A stretch of 64,000 nucleotides of DNA from Gordionus sp. m RMFG-2023 (taxonomy: Eukaryota; Nematomorpha; Gordioida; Chordodea; Parachordodidae), in NCBI RefSeq assembly GCF_954871325.1, contig NC_088775.1, forward strand, positions 64,085,561 to 64,149,560. Direction: 5' to 3'. Position numbers and translations under genes: made by a program. Within the stretch, counting starts at the first letter, position 1. Each line of letters begins with the position of its first letter. This document shows, piece after piece, positions 1 through 12,600 of the stretch. The notes beneath the pieces were generated by a model. That model was not told where the DNA came from and made no database searches. It saw only the letters and a program-made list of their open reading frames with translations.

Positions 1-790
1 CAGGCCCCTTACTATCATAGAAATCTTCTATTCATTAATTTTATCCCCTAATTCTTCCTCGCTGTTTGCCATTAATACAAGGTTATCAGCATAATAGCTC
101 CCAGGGAAGTCCTTCACGCATCTCTCTAGCTAACAACATTAGTAAGATAAATAAAAATGAAGCACAGATCCTTGATGAAGTCCTACCTCAAAGCTTTCAC
201 TATCTTCATAATCCGTCCGTACCGTAGTTAGATTGCCATCACTGCCATAACCAACCACTCACCCACACCAGATTTTCTCAAGGCCCATCTAGTAACCACG
301 CTCAGCACCCTGTCAAATGCCTTCTCCAAATCAACAAACACATAATACAGTTTCTTTTCCTTTGCAAGATACTTCTCCTTTATTTATCTCACCACAAAGA
401 TTGCATCTATCATGCCTTTCCCAGGTGTAAAATCAAACTGCATATCATTAACTCTCGTTTGTTCCCTTATCCGCTTCTCTAACATCCTCTCAAATAATGT
501 TTCAAGAGTTTAATAGCTCTGTAAGACCCACAATCTTAAGAATCACCTTTTCCCTTGTATACTGAAATAATTATACTTCTTCGCTAATCCTCGGGAATAG
601 TTCCTTCTGTGACAATTAGATAGGCAAATACATTAACTATTCAATTCTTAAGTCATCGGAACTTTTAAACATTTCTCTTACCACTCTCGTTATACCCCCT
701 GCCTTCCCCTTTTTCATCTTTCTCAATGATCTCTTAATTTCGTACTTGCCAAATTTATGAACTAAGATTAATTACCTTTTTGAAAATGTA
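1..790 (-). mobile_element. Decayed LINE (non-LTR) reverse transcriptase fragment
   Basis: Read on the minus strand, about 300-370 gives FVDLEKAFDRV followed by RWALRKSGVGEWL, the palm region of a LINE reverse transcriptase. About 60-110 gives YADNLVLMANSEEEL, the position of the catalytic YADD box. Its second Asp is Asn here, so the enzyme would be dead even without the other damage. Further upstream (about 420-560) are pieces resembling MQFGFMPGRGTTDAIF and YRAIKLL. The pieces lie in different frames with stops between them, so this is a pseudogene copy. It runs off the left edge of the window. I cannot assign the clade; the wording is like RTE/CR1-type elements. Confidence 0.8.
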
Positions 791-3490
791 AATAGTTATG
801 GTCAAAGTTTTTTAATAGAGATAACTAGTTGCACTAACATTAGAAAATAAATTTCGAACAATTTTATAGATGGCCAAATCTAATAATAATTTATGATTAC
901 ACATTATTTAACTCCAAGTGAATGTGAAGACGATTCCGCAAATTTGAGTACCCGCTCTTTTATTTTACCTTATTACTTTGCTGATGCTAGCCATATTTAT
1001 TCTATATAGATTCCCATTAACCCCATCGATGCACCCCTGAAAGGATAGTGAGTAAGATAAAATAAGCCCAAGCTAGGCTAAGGTCTAATTAGAATTTTTT
1101 GTTAGTTTAAACAAATATTTAAAAATTAATGAAAATTATCATTAAAAAGCTCATCGCTCCAATTAGACCTCAGTAGATATAGTCGTTTAAAACAAGGAGG
1201 AGGGTGACTGGTCATAGTCCAGGGGAGTCATTAGACTTTTCTGTTGGGCCTCAGAGGGAGCATTTTTTTTACGTTTACCGATGTTGGATCAAGATTTTTT
1301 TTTTAAATCTTAGTTTCATTTTATTATAACAAATCATTTGTGGCTGCAACCAAATATGAACAGGGGGATGCGGGCATAGTTTTCAAAAATTGCTTTAGCC
1401 ATACATTCAAGACAACAAATAGTAGTAAGCTACCCAGACAGTCTGGTATTAGAAATTAATAAATATTAGACCTGCATAGCCCGGGCTCTAAATTATTTGC
1501 CCGGCTCGTTTTAATTTTACGAAAATTCAGCATGACCCATTAATTATTTTGTACGAATTTTTTGGTATTTTTATTTTTAATCTCTTTTTTCCAATGTGAT
1601 TAAGGCTCTTACATCTCTCCTCTATGGCTATCTATTTCTGCAAAAATCGTGTTATATATTAATTGTGTATATCTGTATCTTATATTTGTAATAAAAGCTT
1701 TTAAAATACAAAATAAGCTTATTTTCAAATAGTTTTAATCAAAATATTATCCTGTTCAAAAGAATATATTAAAATTTTATTAAAAATCAGAAATTTGCGA
1801 GGCATTGCCTTTCACGTATAAATTGTCCGGCCCGAAAATATTTTATGTAGGAATTGCCCAGCCCGAAATTTTTTTTAAAAAGTTTAAATGAAAAATTTAA
1901 TCCCAGGTTAGATAATTTAAGATAGAGTAATGATATATGAAACTGAATCATATAGGAATTTGCTAAACAATTAGCATATTTTTTTAATCGCTATACCTTC
2001 GTCATTACCCCAAAAATTTTGAACTAGTTATCGTAGATATTTTTATAGAATCGAAAAGTTAAAACAATGATGCTACACAAAGAGTATACAATTATAAATA
2101 AATCATATTAAATGGATTTTTTTATTGAAATCACCTAGCATGAACACAAATATAAAAGTGGCTCTGCAGACTCTTAATCTAATTTTGTCAATCATCAAAA
2201 AGTATCTCATATAATTCTATTTAAAATCACATTTATAATGATATTTATTTCAGATTCTATGTCATTCATTTGCTAAATTTATAAGTTCTTTAAGATAAAT
2301 TTTTATATCTCGGATTGTTAATGAAATGAGAATGATATATATATATAATTATCTAGAATTAAAGAGAATAAGAAAAAAAAATATTGATAAATATATTAAA
2401 AATAAAAATCTCTAATCGAGATTCTTTGCTTAATTTATAGACGTCATCTAGAATCACAAATTAGATGAATCAAGATAAAATATTACATAAACAGAAATTG
2501 TGAAGAATGCAAAAACATAAACTCAAAAAAACCTAGAATCTTCAAATAATAAAAAGAAAACAATATCTCAGAAAAAATTTAATAATCTATTAACTTCGTT
2601 TGTTTTTAAAAGAATAATATTTAAAAATGGTAGAACCTTGATACATTTTGATTTTGACTTAAAGCTTTAAATAAAGCAACTTTCTGAAACAGGATACAAT
2701 TTTCTGAAAATTTGCCCAACCTGATATTCAGATAATTTTCCTAATTTAAAATGACTGTTTATTAAATATAAAGTCTCATTTACTTCGGGCACTCTTGTAG
2801 TACGTTTATTTAATTTGGGAAGATTGTGAAAATGTTTATTAGTAAAGTCAGGTAAAAATTTATTAAGCCAAATTTTTGAGGGGAAAATATTATAAAATAT
2901 TTTTTCAGTTTAAATAAAATTACATTGTATATTTTCTTCAGCATCAGAGGGATTAATACTTTACATTTTAATTAATTTGATTAAAATTTTTCAATCGGAA
3001 AATTATTTTGTATAAATAAAAAAAAAGTATTTAAAAGTTATATAAATAATTTAAAAAGTCAGTCCTTAATAATAATAAAACCAGTTACGTGAGGACTCAT
3101 TTCACTAAAATAATTTTTAGAGCAGGAATGTTATATTTTATTTAATCAGCATATACAAGAGCAAGATACACGATTCTTTTGGTAAAAATACGACTGGAAC
3201 ACCAGAAACTAACTAATTTAGTTATAAATGTTTTTTGGGTACCTCAACAAATATACGTAACAAGAGAATCTTTCCTATCGCCGGGTTAATAATTAAGGTC
3301 AAAGTAACATCTATATGTCTTATCAATCTCAAAAAAATAATTTTTATGACAATTATTTAAATTTGTTTTCCTAATTTATTTATTAAAAATGTTTTGTTTG
3401 CATTTGAAATATATATTATTATAGTAGTGCTTATATATACAAATTTTGTGTTTGTCAATTAAATTTATAAGAAATCATCATGTTTTCTAC
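791..3490. other. A+T-rich flank downstream of Mtr4, no gene seen
   Basis: No frame longer than about 60 codons and no recognisable domain on either strand. At about 1464-1890 there are scattered G+C words (GCCCGGGC, GTCCGGCCCG, GCCCAGCCCG) standing out in otherwise A+T-rich DNA. These are the sort of subterminal words that mark decayed hAT elements elsewhere in the window, but I found no target duplication here. Confidence 0.5.
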
Positions 3491-3500
3491 TTTATTTATT
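3491..3500 (-). terminator. Possible poly(A) signal of the Mtr4 gene
   Basis: On the minus strand two overlapping AATAAA hexamers lie about 140 nt beyond the Mtr4 stop codon. The distance is reasonable for a 3' UTR, but such hexamers are frequent in DNA this rich in A+T, so the assignment is tentative. Confidence 0.3.
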
Positions 3501-3636
3501 TGATAGATATCACATATCATCATTATTTAAAATTAGAAACATTATAAAGTAATATATATTATTTACAAGTTATAGGTGTAAATATTTTGTTCAATCATTA
3601 TATATATAAAATTCAATCTCGAATCACAAATATTTC

Positions 3637-3689
3637 CTATATGTAAAGACTTGCGGCGAATATAATATCCCTTTTAATTTTGGTGCAAC
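3637..3689 (-). CDS. MTREX: Mtr4 exon 24 (last; residues 1111-1127 and stop)
   Basis: The exon encodes [16 protein letters not shown] followed by TAG at 3639-3637. This matches the invariant Mtr4 C-terminus (human ends KIKRDIVFAASLYL). The acceptor is TTTAG; it completes the Gly codon begun in exon 23. A short, well conserved exon that automatic gene finders would probably miss. Confidence 0.95.
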
Positions 3690-6600
3690 CTAAATATTAT
3701 GATAAAAATAAGGTTCATTATCTTTCTTTTCTATTAATATAATAACACACTGTAACACAACTAGGTAGTGTTGTTAAACGGCTCGTTTTGAGCCGATTTT
3801 TAAAAACGGCTAAAACTCAATACCTCATCCAGAAAAATATTACCCAAGCCTGAAGATTTTGCTCATAGAAGGAACAAATGTCTAGACATATATTTTCGAA
3901 ATCTTGAAGCTTAGGCAATATTTTTCTGGCTAAAATATTGAGTTAGCCGTTTTTAAAAATCGGCTCAAAACGAGCCGTTTAACAACACTACTACTAGGTA
4001 TGGGAAAGGTTATTACAAAAATAGTTTTATATGCTGATATCGTTACCGAATACAATATAACTCGTTATTATTAAATAGGAAATACAAGGTTAAACTTCTT
4101 AGCTATGAATGGAAAAAGAGCTTACGATAGATAAACTGAAAAAAAAGAAAAAGAGTAATTTACTTATTTCAAAAAATATTTAAATCTATTCATTTAAATC
4201 ATCCACTATTTATCAATCTCAAAAGATGGTCCATAATATAAGCAAGTGAATAAAAGTTTATCTTAAATCTTACCTTCAGAAAACTTATTTTCGAGGTCTA
4301 CATTACCGATAGCCTTTGCAGAATGATACATTTCGCGCAACAATTCTTCCAACCTTCTCATACATCTAATAATACTACCTAAAAAATATAGTTTTAGATA
4401 TTATAATTTTCAAAAATAATCTTCTTTCGAATTAATAATGACTCCGTATTCGAACATTAAATTTATAAAATAATTTAATAATCAATTGTTATTAATATTA
4501 TCTTCAAAATATAAGAATTAAATATGGACATGTAAATTATTTTAAGAAAGAAATAATATGAAAATAATTAGCGTCAATTTGATGTGAATATCTCGTATCA
4601 TTATATAACAATCATCAAGTGATCTAGTATAATATTAAAACCTGATGTATTGCTTAAAAAATTTTTTTTTATAATTATCAAAAGAATATGATATATAACA
4701 ATTTTTTTTTATTACGAATATGAATAAATTCTTTTATATTATATTTAAAAATAAAGTCATAAAAATTTACCATAAATATCTATAGAAATTAAAATTAAAT
4801 AAATTTAAAAAATTTCAATAAATCTTCTTTCTTCGCTTCCTTTGGGCTGTATTTTTGATTTCATTCCATCCGATTAGTTTTGTTAAAGGGCTAGTTTTGA
4901 GCTGATTTTTAAAAACGGCTAACTCAATATTCTATCCAAGAAAAGATTACGCAAACCTGAAGATTTTGCTCGTAGGTGCTACAAAGGTTTGGACATTTAT
5001 TAACGAAATCTCGAGGCTTAGATTGAGTTAGCCGTTATAAAAATCGGCTCAAATCGAGCCATCTAACAATACTACCTGCGATGATTACTTTTCCACATTT
5101 TGATAAATGAATCTCGAATTTATTCCGACATTGAAAGTCAATTAATATTTATAAATACATTTGACAAATTATTTACTCTTAAACTCCCTCGATAATCTAC
5201 TTAATGATTTATTTAAATATCAGTCAATCAAAACATTTAAAATATTTTGAAATTGGGACTATTTCTTGCCTTTAGTGTTGCTAAATCGGCTCAATCCTTA
5301 ATAGTCGAAATAAGCCTTTGAGATGAGTATATATTTTTTAAAAGATTGAGCTATCTTTTAAGTTTAAACATCGAGCAAGGCTAAAAAGATAGTTTTCGCT
5401 TAAAAACTAGGTTTAGCCTATTTAGAGTTGGCTTAAAACCTGCTAAATGGAGCTATTTATCACCACTAATGGTTGATGATGAACCTTCTATACTTTAAAT
5501 AAGAGGTATAAAATTTGTATAAAAGAATGAAAAATAAAACTTTTTCTTCTCTATATTTATGTGACCATAAAAAACATAAAAGGATTTTGACTATATAAAA
5601 ATTTTATTTTTTAAATTCTTTGATGGGAGGGAGGGGGGCCCAGTTTCCTCCTCAAAATTAGGAAAGGGGGCTATAAATAGAGAAAAAAATTAGTGGAGGG
5701 AGGCTTAGCTCCCCGTTGCCCCACTCGCAATACACTCCTGAGTAAAACCAACAATTTTAATATTAATCTATAAAACTATTTAAGTTATCAAATAGTATGA
5801 TTTAGGAGAAAATAAACATACCTTCAAAAACGTCTGTCATTTTGATAATTTCGTGAAATGGAGAACCTTTGCTCCAGGCATAAACTACATCCATAAGATT
5901 TGGCTTGAAACTATACACGTAATCCATCTCATCTAACTCTAATTTGCATTCACGACTGATCTTAGCTATTCTTCTGGCTGTTTCCTATGATTAAGTTATC
6001 AAATGTGAGTTGATATAATTTTATAAAAGGTAAATAAAAATTTGTACGGGTTGTAAGAGTTGCCCGGCCCGAAAAATAAATATTAATATAAATATCCTAA
6101 ATAATCATTATAATTAATAATGCCATTTATATAACCCTATCATTTTATAATTTACATTAAGAGATCTGCAAAACGGGCTTCGGGCCTATTTTTTTAAAAA
6201 GAAATAGGGTTCGGGCTAGGCCGGGTCTAATATTTTTAAAAAAATTCAGATCGGGTCGGACTTTGGAAATTTTTTTAAATATATCTAAATTTATCAATTT
6301 TATGTTGAATTTTTATGTAAAATAAAAATATTTGATTTTATTTATAGAAACTAGACGCCATATAACATATCATTTATTTAGAGTAATTATAAAAATTAAT
6401 TTCTATATTTAAATAAATTTAGGCCGGACTGGGCCGGTAAATTTTTTAAAAAAAATTTAGGGTTCAACACAGGGTTAAAAAATTAGCCCGATGCAGATTA
6501 CTAATTTACATAACAACCACATATGTGATTATATTTTAGTATATTGCATTGCATACTTAAAACGATATTATTACATACTTTACTTTCATCATATTCTATC

Positions 6601-9600
6601 AAGTTAAATAAAATATATTTTACTAATATTTATTTAACTAAATAGCCTCATATTTTCATATTAAATTAATTATTTAAATGGATGCCAAATTAAAAAAAAT
6701 TGGTGAAAAGATTAAAAGCAATGAATATGAAGTAAGGGACAATGGCAAATCTGAGGTCTGGAAAAAATTTTCATTCATATATGATGAAAACAAAGAAAAA
6801 TTAATTATAGTTGCAATTTTTGCAAATATATATGTTTATAATTCTATAACAGGTTAGTATATTTTTACATAAAATATATAATATTATTAAATTATTTTAG
6901 GCACAAATCAACTAAAAAGGCATAAATGTATATTTACAATAGAGAGTAAAAAGACTCAATTAACAATTGATAGCCTTTTTGGTACTGATCCCAAAAAACA
7001 CAAAGGTTGTACCAAATTAGAGTGTACAAAGGTGCTTACCATGTTTTGTGGACGTGATTTGAGATCATTTGATACAATTCACGGGGAATGCTTTGATTGT
7101 TGCCAATATCTTGTAAAAATTAGCTTAATATATGGAAATATTGATGTTAGAAGCATATTCCAAATCCTACGACAATTTCTAGAAATTTAATAGATACTGT
7201 TGATGGTATAAGCAATAAATTATTTCCTAAATTAAACGCATATTTGAAAAAGGGTCGATGTGCTGAGATATATGAAAATTAACCACCACAGCCTTTGGAC
7301 TGATGATTATAAGAAAGTATTCTATGTAATTCTTACTATTCATTTTTTTAAACGATTCCTGGAAACTTAATAAAGTTGTATTGTTTACATGCAAGTTTGA
7401 AAAAAAAAAGAGGGGTGAAAATATTAAAAAGGAAATTATTAAAAGTTTCACCTTATTAGGTATTGATATTAAAAATAATTATAAAAATCAATGTATTTTA
7501 ATATTAGGATACAATAAGACATATTTATCTGAAATGCCATTCATTACAGAACAAGCAGCTAATATGATTAAAGCATTTGAAAATCATAAAAGATTGAATT
7601 GTGCTTCTCATCTTTTAAATACAGTATTAAGGAATACTATGATAATAAAAATATTGAATCTCAAGGTTCAGATATCTCAATGTTTTGCTGATTGTAAAAG
7701 TTTAGTTACTTATATAAAACAGAGTGGGTTAGTTAACTTTTTATTAAAATATAGCATTAAATTTTAGATTAGCTAATCAACTTGATAAAACACTCCATTT
7801 GTGTGTTGAGACTCGAAGGAATAGCAGACTAAAGATGATTGAATCAATTTTTAATCAATGAAATATTGGAGATTATCAGTTCTAGAGTGATTAGGCTCGA
7901 AAATATAGATTCTGAAATGATGAGGGACAGTTTCTGACGCCATTTAAAATTGCGAGTGACGAATTTGAGGGTGATAAAACCCACCATTAACAAAGTTATA
8001 TTGTGTTATCACAAAATATTGAGTTTTTAGCTCATCCAAATTTAAACTAGCAACTTAACCAACATTATAAAGATTTGTGCCAATATATTAACATGTTGAT
8101 TAATGCAGAGAAGATTAATAGAGATATAATTGGACAAAAATCTAAAAATACCAACTCAACATCTAACGCCTACTCAACTGATAGAGTAGTATATAAAGGT
8201 TCATTAAATTAATAATAAAGTAAATATATATATCTTTCAAAATTATTATTATACTATGAATATTTTTTTTCTTAAGAAAATACCGAAATAACGTTTTTGG
8301 ATTTCTCCCTATGGGAGCAATGCGTTTCTAAATGCTAATGAATTGACGAACTTCAAAATTACCTAGATGCTAAATTATATATAAGATGATAATATTTTAA
8401 ATTGGTGGAAAACAAACCATAATGACTTTCCAAATTTAAGAATTTTGGCTCTTAAATTCCTAGCTATCCCTGCTTCGTCGGCTAACAGTGAAAGAGTGTT
8501 TTAAGGTGCTAGTAGGGCCTTTGAAGTGAAAAGGACTCGTTTAAAGTCAGATAAACCGGATTCCTCATTATTTATATATCATAATTATTCGCTTTGTGAT
8601 ACTTTTGATAATGATATTGATGTCATTATAATATGTTCATTATTATATTTTTTAGTCTCTATATTAACTATTATATCATCTACTTTCGACATAAATCATG
8701 CTTATTGTTTTTATATAATCGCAATAATTTTTAAATTCGATTGTATTTTAACTTTTTTATAATATTTTTTACAAATTAAATAAAATGCAATTTAATATAT
8801 ATCTTGATTAGATTATGGCCGTCAAATAAACTTTTATTTAAGGTGGCATGAATAAATACACATAAATTTTTTTTGGTTATTATAATATTCAAACTCAAGT
8901 TATAAAATTTTATTAGGGCTCGGGTCTGGTTGGACTAACAAATGTGTGCTGGACTCGGACAAAAAAGTTTAATTCGGGTTCGTGTCGGACTCGGGCTGCG
9001 AAAAAATTATTTTGCAGACCTCTAATTAGTATTACTAATAAATATTTCTTAAAGTAGCTCTTAAATTTATGAGCTAAAAATAGAATTATATACAGCAAAA
9101 GGTCTTGTGACTCATTTGAGCTATAAAGTAATGGTATTTTTTAATAATTTATAAAAAAAATAGTGGAGTAAAAACTGACGGCGAGAATTACTTTTAAAAT
9201 ATCAGCCAAAGGTCTTTGACTATTAAAAACTTTTAACCCAATTGAAAACTAAGTGATAGAAACTTTTTAAAATATTTCATCATGATCACACATATTAGAT
9301 AACCTAGTTAACATTGTAACTGACCTGAGGTGGCTCTAGATATAAAAATACGAATCGAATATTTGTATTATTCGTATTAGTACGAATCGATAAATTCCTT
9401 ATCTGTACTACACATTATTCGATTTGATTCTACAAATATTCGATTCGAAAATTAAATTCTTTAATATATTTTAAAAAATAAAAAAATAAAAGTATGATAG
9501 AATCTTAAAATTTTTTGAATGAATCTTTGAATATATTTATTTTTAAAAATTTCGGATTTCATCTTAAAAGATTTCTCGTGTATGAAAATTAAAAAATTTA

Positions 9601-12600
9601 CTTATGAACGATTTTTCATTTAACATAATTTGAATTTTAGGTTTTGATCAAAAATCTTTCTTTCTTTAATTAAATCTGAAAAATTTTTGTTCAAAAGATA
9701 TTTTTGTTCAAACCCTAGAATAATTAGCTTATTAAAATTGAAAAAGTAATTTATATTATGTATAAATAAAGTAATAAAATATCTCTTAAGGAACATGTTA
9801 AATACAAATAGTTTTAAATATTTATGAATAAGTTTTAATATTTACGAATATTTGCGAATAATGTCAAATATATTCGATAATTTAGAATAATATGAAATAA
9901 TGGATAAAAATTTATTCGACGAATAATATATTCTCCTTATTCGTATTTGCTTCGAATAGAATAATTTTGTTATTCATATTCGTAAATTACGAATCGAATA
10001 ATTCGTTTTAGGTACACTCTAGAGATGACGAAATCGAGGTGACTAATATTCACCTTAAGTTAAGAGGTGGTTTTTGACCTAAAACTAGACTAGATAGGGG
10101 ACTAAACCGATTAAATAATTAGAGTAAACTAATATATGAAATTTTTATCAACTATTTGTAAAACAAAATCTTTATAGTGACCGATTTCTATAAAAGTTTA
10201 GAAAAAAAATTGGCAAATATAATTAGATAAGAAGCTAACTCCATTTTAATAAAAAGAAGATAAATGTAGAATAAATTATGCGAAAAATGGTACTTGAATC
10301 ATTTTCAGGGGAGCGGATAATTCGGCCTCTAATTTAGGGATATCCATTGCTTTCTCCTGAAAAACAAAGCAACTTAACAAAGCTACTATTTGATCACAAT
10401 CAAGATTATTAAAAGCCCCATTGAACATTAGTTCGGTTAAAACTAATTCGTCGCCTCTATATATATATAAATGTTATGTTAAATATATGAACAATAAAAT
10501 TATTCATTACATTATATTTAAGAAATTATATAATTCCATAAGATCAGACATAGTATTTAAACAAATTTAACTAAATTTTAAAAAGATTTCGAAAGAAAAA
10601 ACCTAGAGAAAAGATCCATGGTTCAAAATCTTCTGGTAACCCCCCTCCCGTAACAAAAGACTTTTTTTAAAATTAAGTAATCAGTTAATAAAAATAGGAA
10701 AAATTTGAAGTCCTAGTCAATAAAAATGTAGGTTTAAACTTTCTATTAAACATAAGATGATCAAATATAAAAAAAAAATTATTTTTGTTTTTCCCCTAAA
10801 TATCTGAAAAGGAAAATTATGGCTCGGGTAATATAAAGGCTAGCAAGTTAACATTTTGTTTCTAATAATTTATAATTTTCTTACAAACTTTTATAGGTAT
10901 TGAAGGAGGTTTATGGATTCCCTGTTTACACATAAAGGCTAATTATTTTTGCATAGTTTTTCCTCTTTGTGCAACAATTAATAATTAAATTTTGCGATCT
11001 TGTGCCTTGATTTATTCTCAGCAACCCAGAGCGAAAATTAAATTATTAATTACTGCGCAAATAGGAAAAATTATGCAATAATAATTAATCTCTATATGCT
11101 GATATAAAATAAGTGTAATATATATTTCTTTTAAGTGAAGGAAGGTAAGGTGGCAATGTGAATTCATCTCATTAAAAAAAATTCAGCCAACCTCTACAGA
11201 CAGGGAATCCAGTACCACTTTCAATTCCTTTGTAACAAGATTATAAATGTTATTAGAAACAAAATTTTAACTTGTTAGATTTTATATTACCCGATTAGGA
11301 GTAAAGGTGTAAAAAAATTTATAAACCTTGTTCGACTCGTTATATAAAATTGCTAAAGAAACAAACCAATTCCAAATCAATTTATAAATTTTGCATATTT
11401 TTATTAAAGCTTTTTTCTATTTCTAATAACCTAGATTATGTTTCGTCTCTACTATCTATAAATTAATTTAAATTCAATTCAACAAAAATTCTTTAATTAT
11501 GAGTACACCAAAAATTGTTATAATTAGCAGCCGAAGGCGTTATGGGTAAAAATACATTTGAAGCGTGCTATCCTTGTGAATTATAATTATTCCATTGACT
11601 TATATTTGTAATTGTACATTTATAATGTGGTATAGTGCAGAGGAGGGAAGGGGCTGTCTTTTTCCCTAAAAAAAATTATATATTACGTTGAAATTTCGCA
11701 AGCGACTCTTCCTTTTAATTCAATGACATCATTTTCGGAACAAAATCCCAATCTCCTTAAAACTCTCTTCCTATATTTCAATTCATCCATTTTAATGATA
11801 GACATAGTTTTTTGTAAATCGTTATAAGCTGTTTGTCGGTCTTTTGATAACTTTAAATATTATACAAAACAGTGAATGATAATTTTTTTGATAATATATC
11901 AATCATTAAAGTCTCCTATGGGGGGGGGGGCAATAGTTCTTAGCACGTTTATTTAAGCATGCCTAAATTTTTTCAATATTTTAACGAACCCTTCCATGAT
12001 TCGAGCTAGACTATTATGGCAATCTGAAATGTTCAAACTTTTAATTATAAAAATTATTTTAGGTATAACTATAGTTATATTCAAAAAATTCTTTGAGTGA
12101 CACCTATATAACACGACCAATATGGTGATAATTTCATTGACAATTCGACAATCTTATAACATGATATATTTAATTTAGGATGTAATTTGTCACCCATTTC
12201 TAGCGTTATCAAACTGTTCGATGTTGGTAGATTTTAAAAAATGCGATTATGATTTTAACCAAAATAATATTATGTATGGAGATATTTAGTTTTCCAATTT
12301 CTATGGATCAAATAATTATATCATTTGTATTTGAGTGATTCGAATAATTGCATTATTCCTATATGTAAATATAAGACATGAAGATATACATATTAAAAGA
12401 CCCGGACCGGATTTGATTTTCAAGCATTTGAAATTTATTGACCTGCCCAAATTTTTATTTATAATTATATGACCCAACCTGGCAGAAGGTTTCCACCTTC
12501 TATTTGCCAAATCTTGAGACTTACATAATTATTTTGGCGAAAATCTTAATCGGGCCGTTTAACAACACTACCCATTTTAATCACTCAAATATTGATTAAT

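Noticed and set aside
7227-8762. Several separate open frames on both strands here as small genes
   Set aside because: The plus-strand pieces belong to one decayed hAT transposase; the minus-strand one is a shadow frame.
11923-11933. Run of G as a possible regulatory or structural signal
   Set aside because: An isolated homopolymer in intron 19/20 flank; no G-quadruplex pattern of repeated G tracts.
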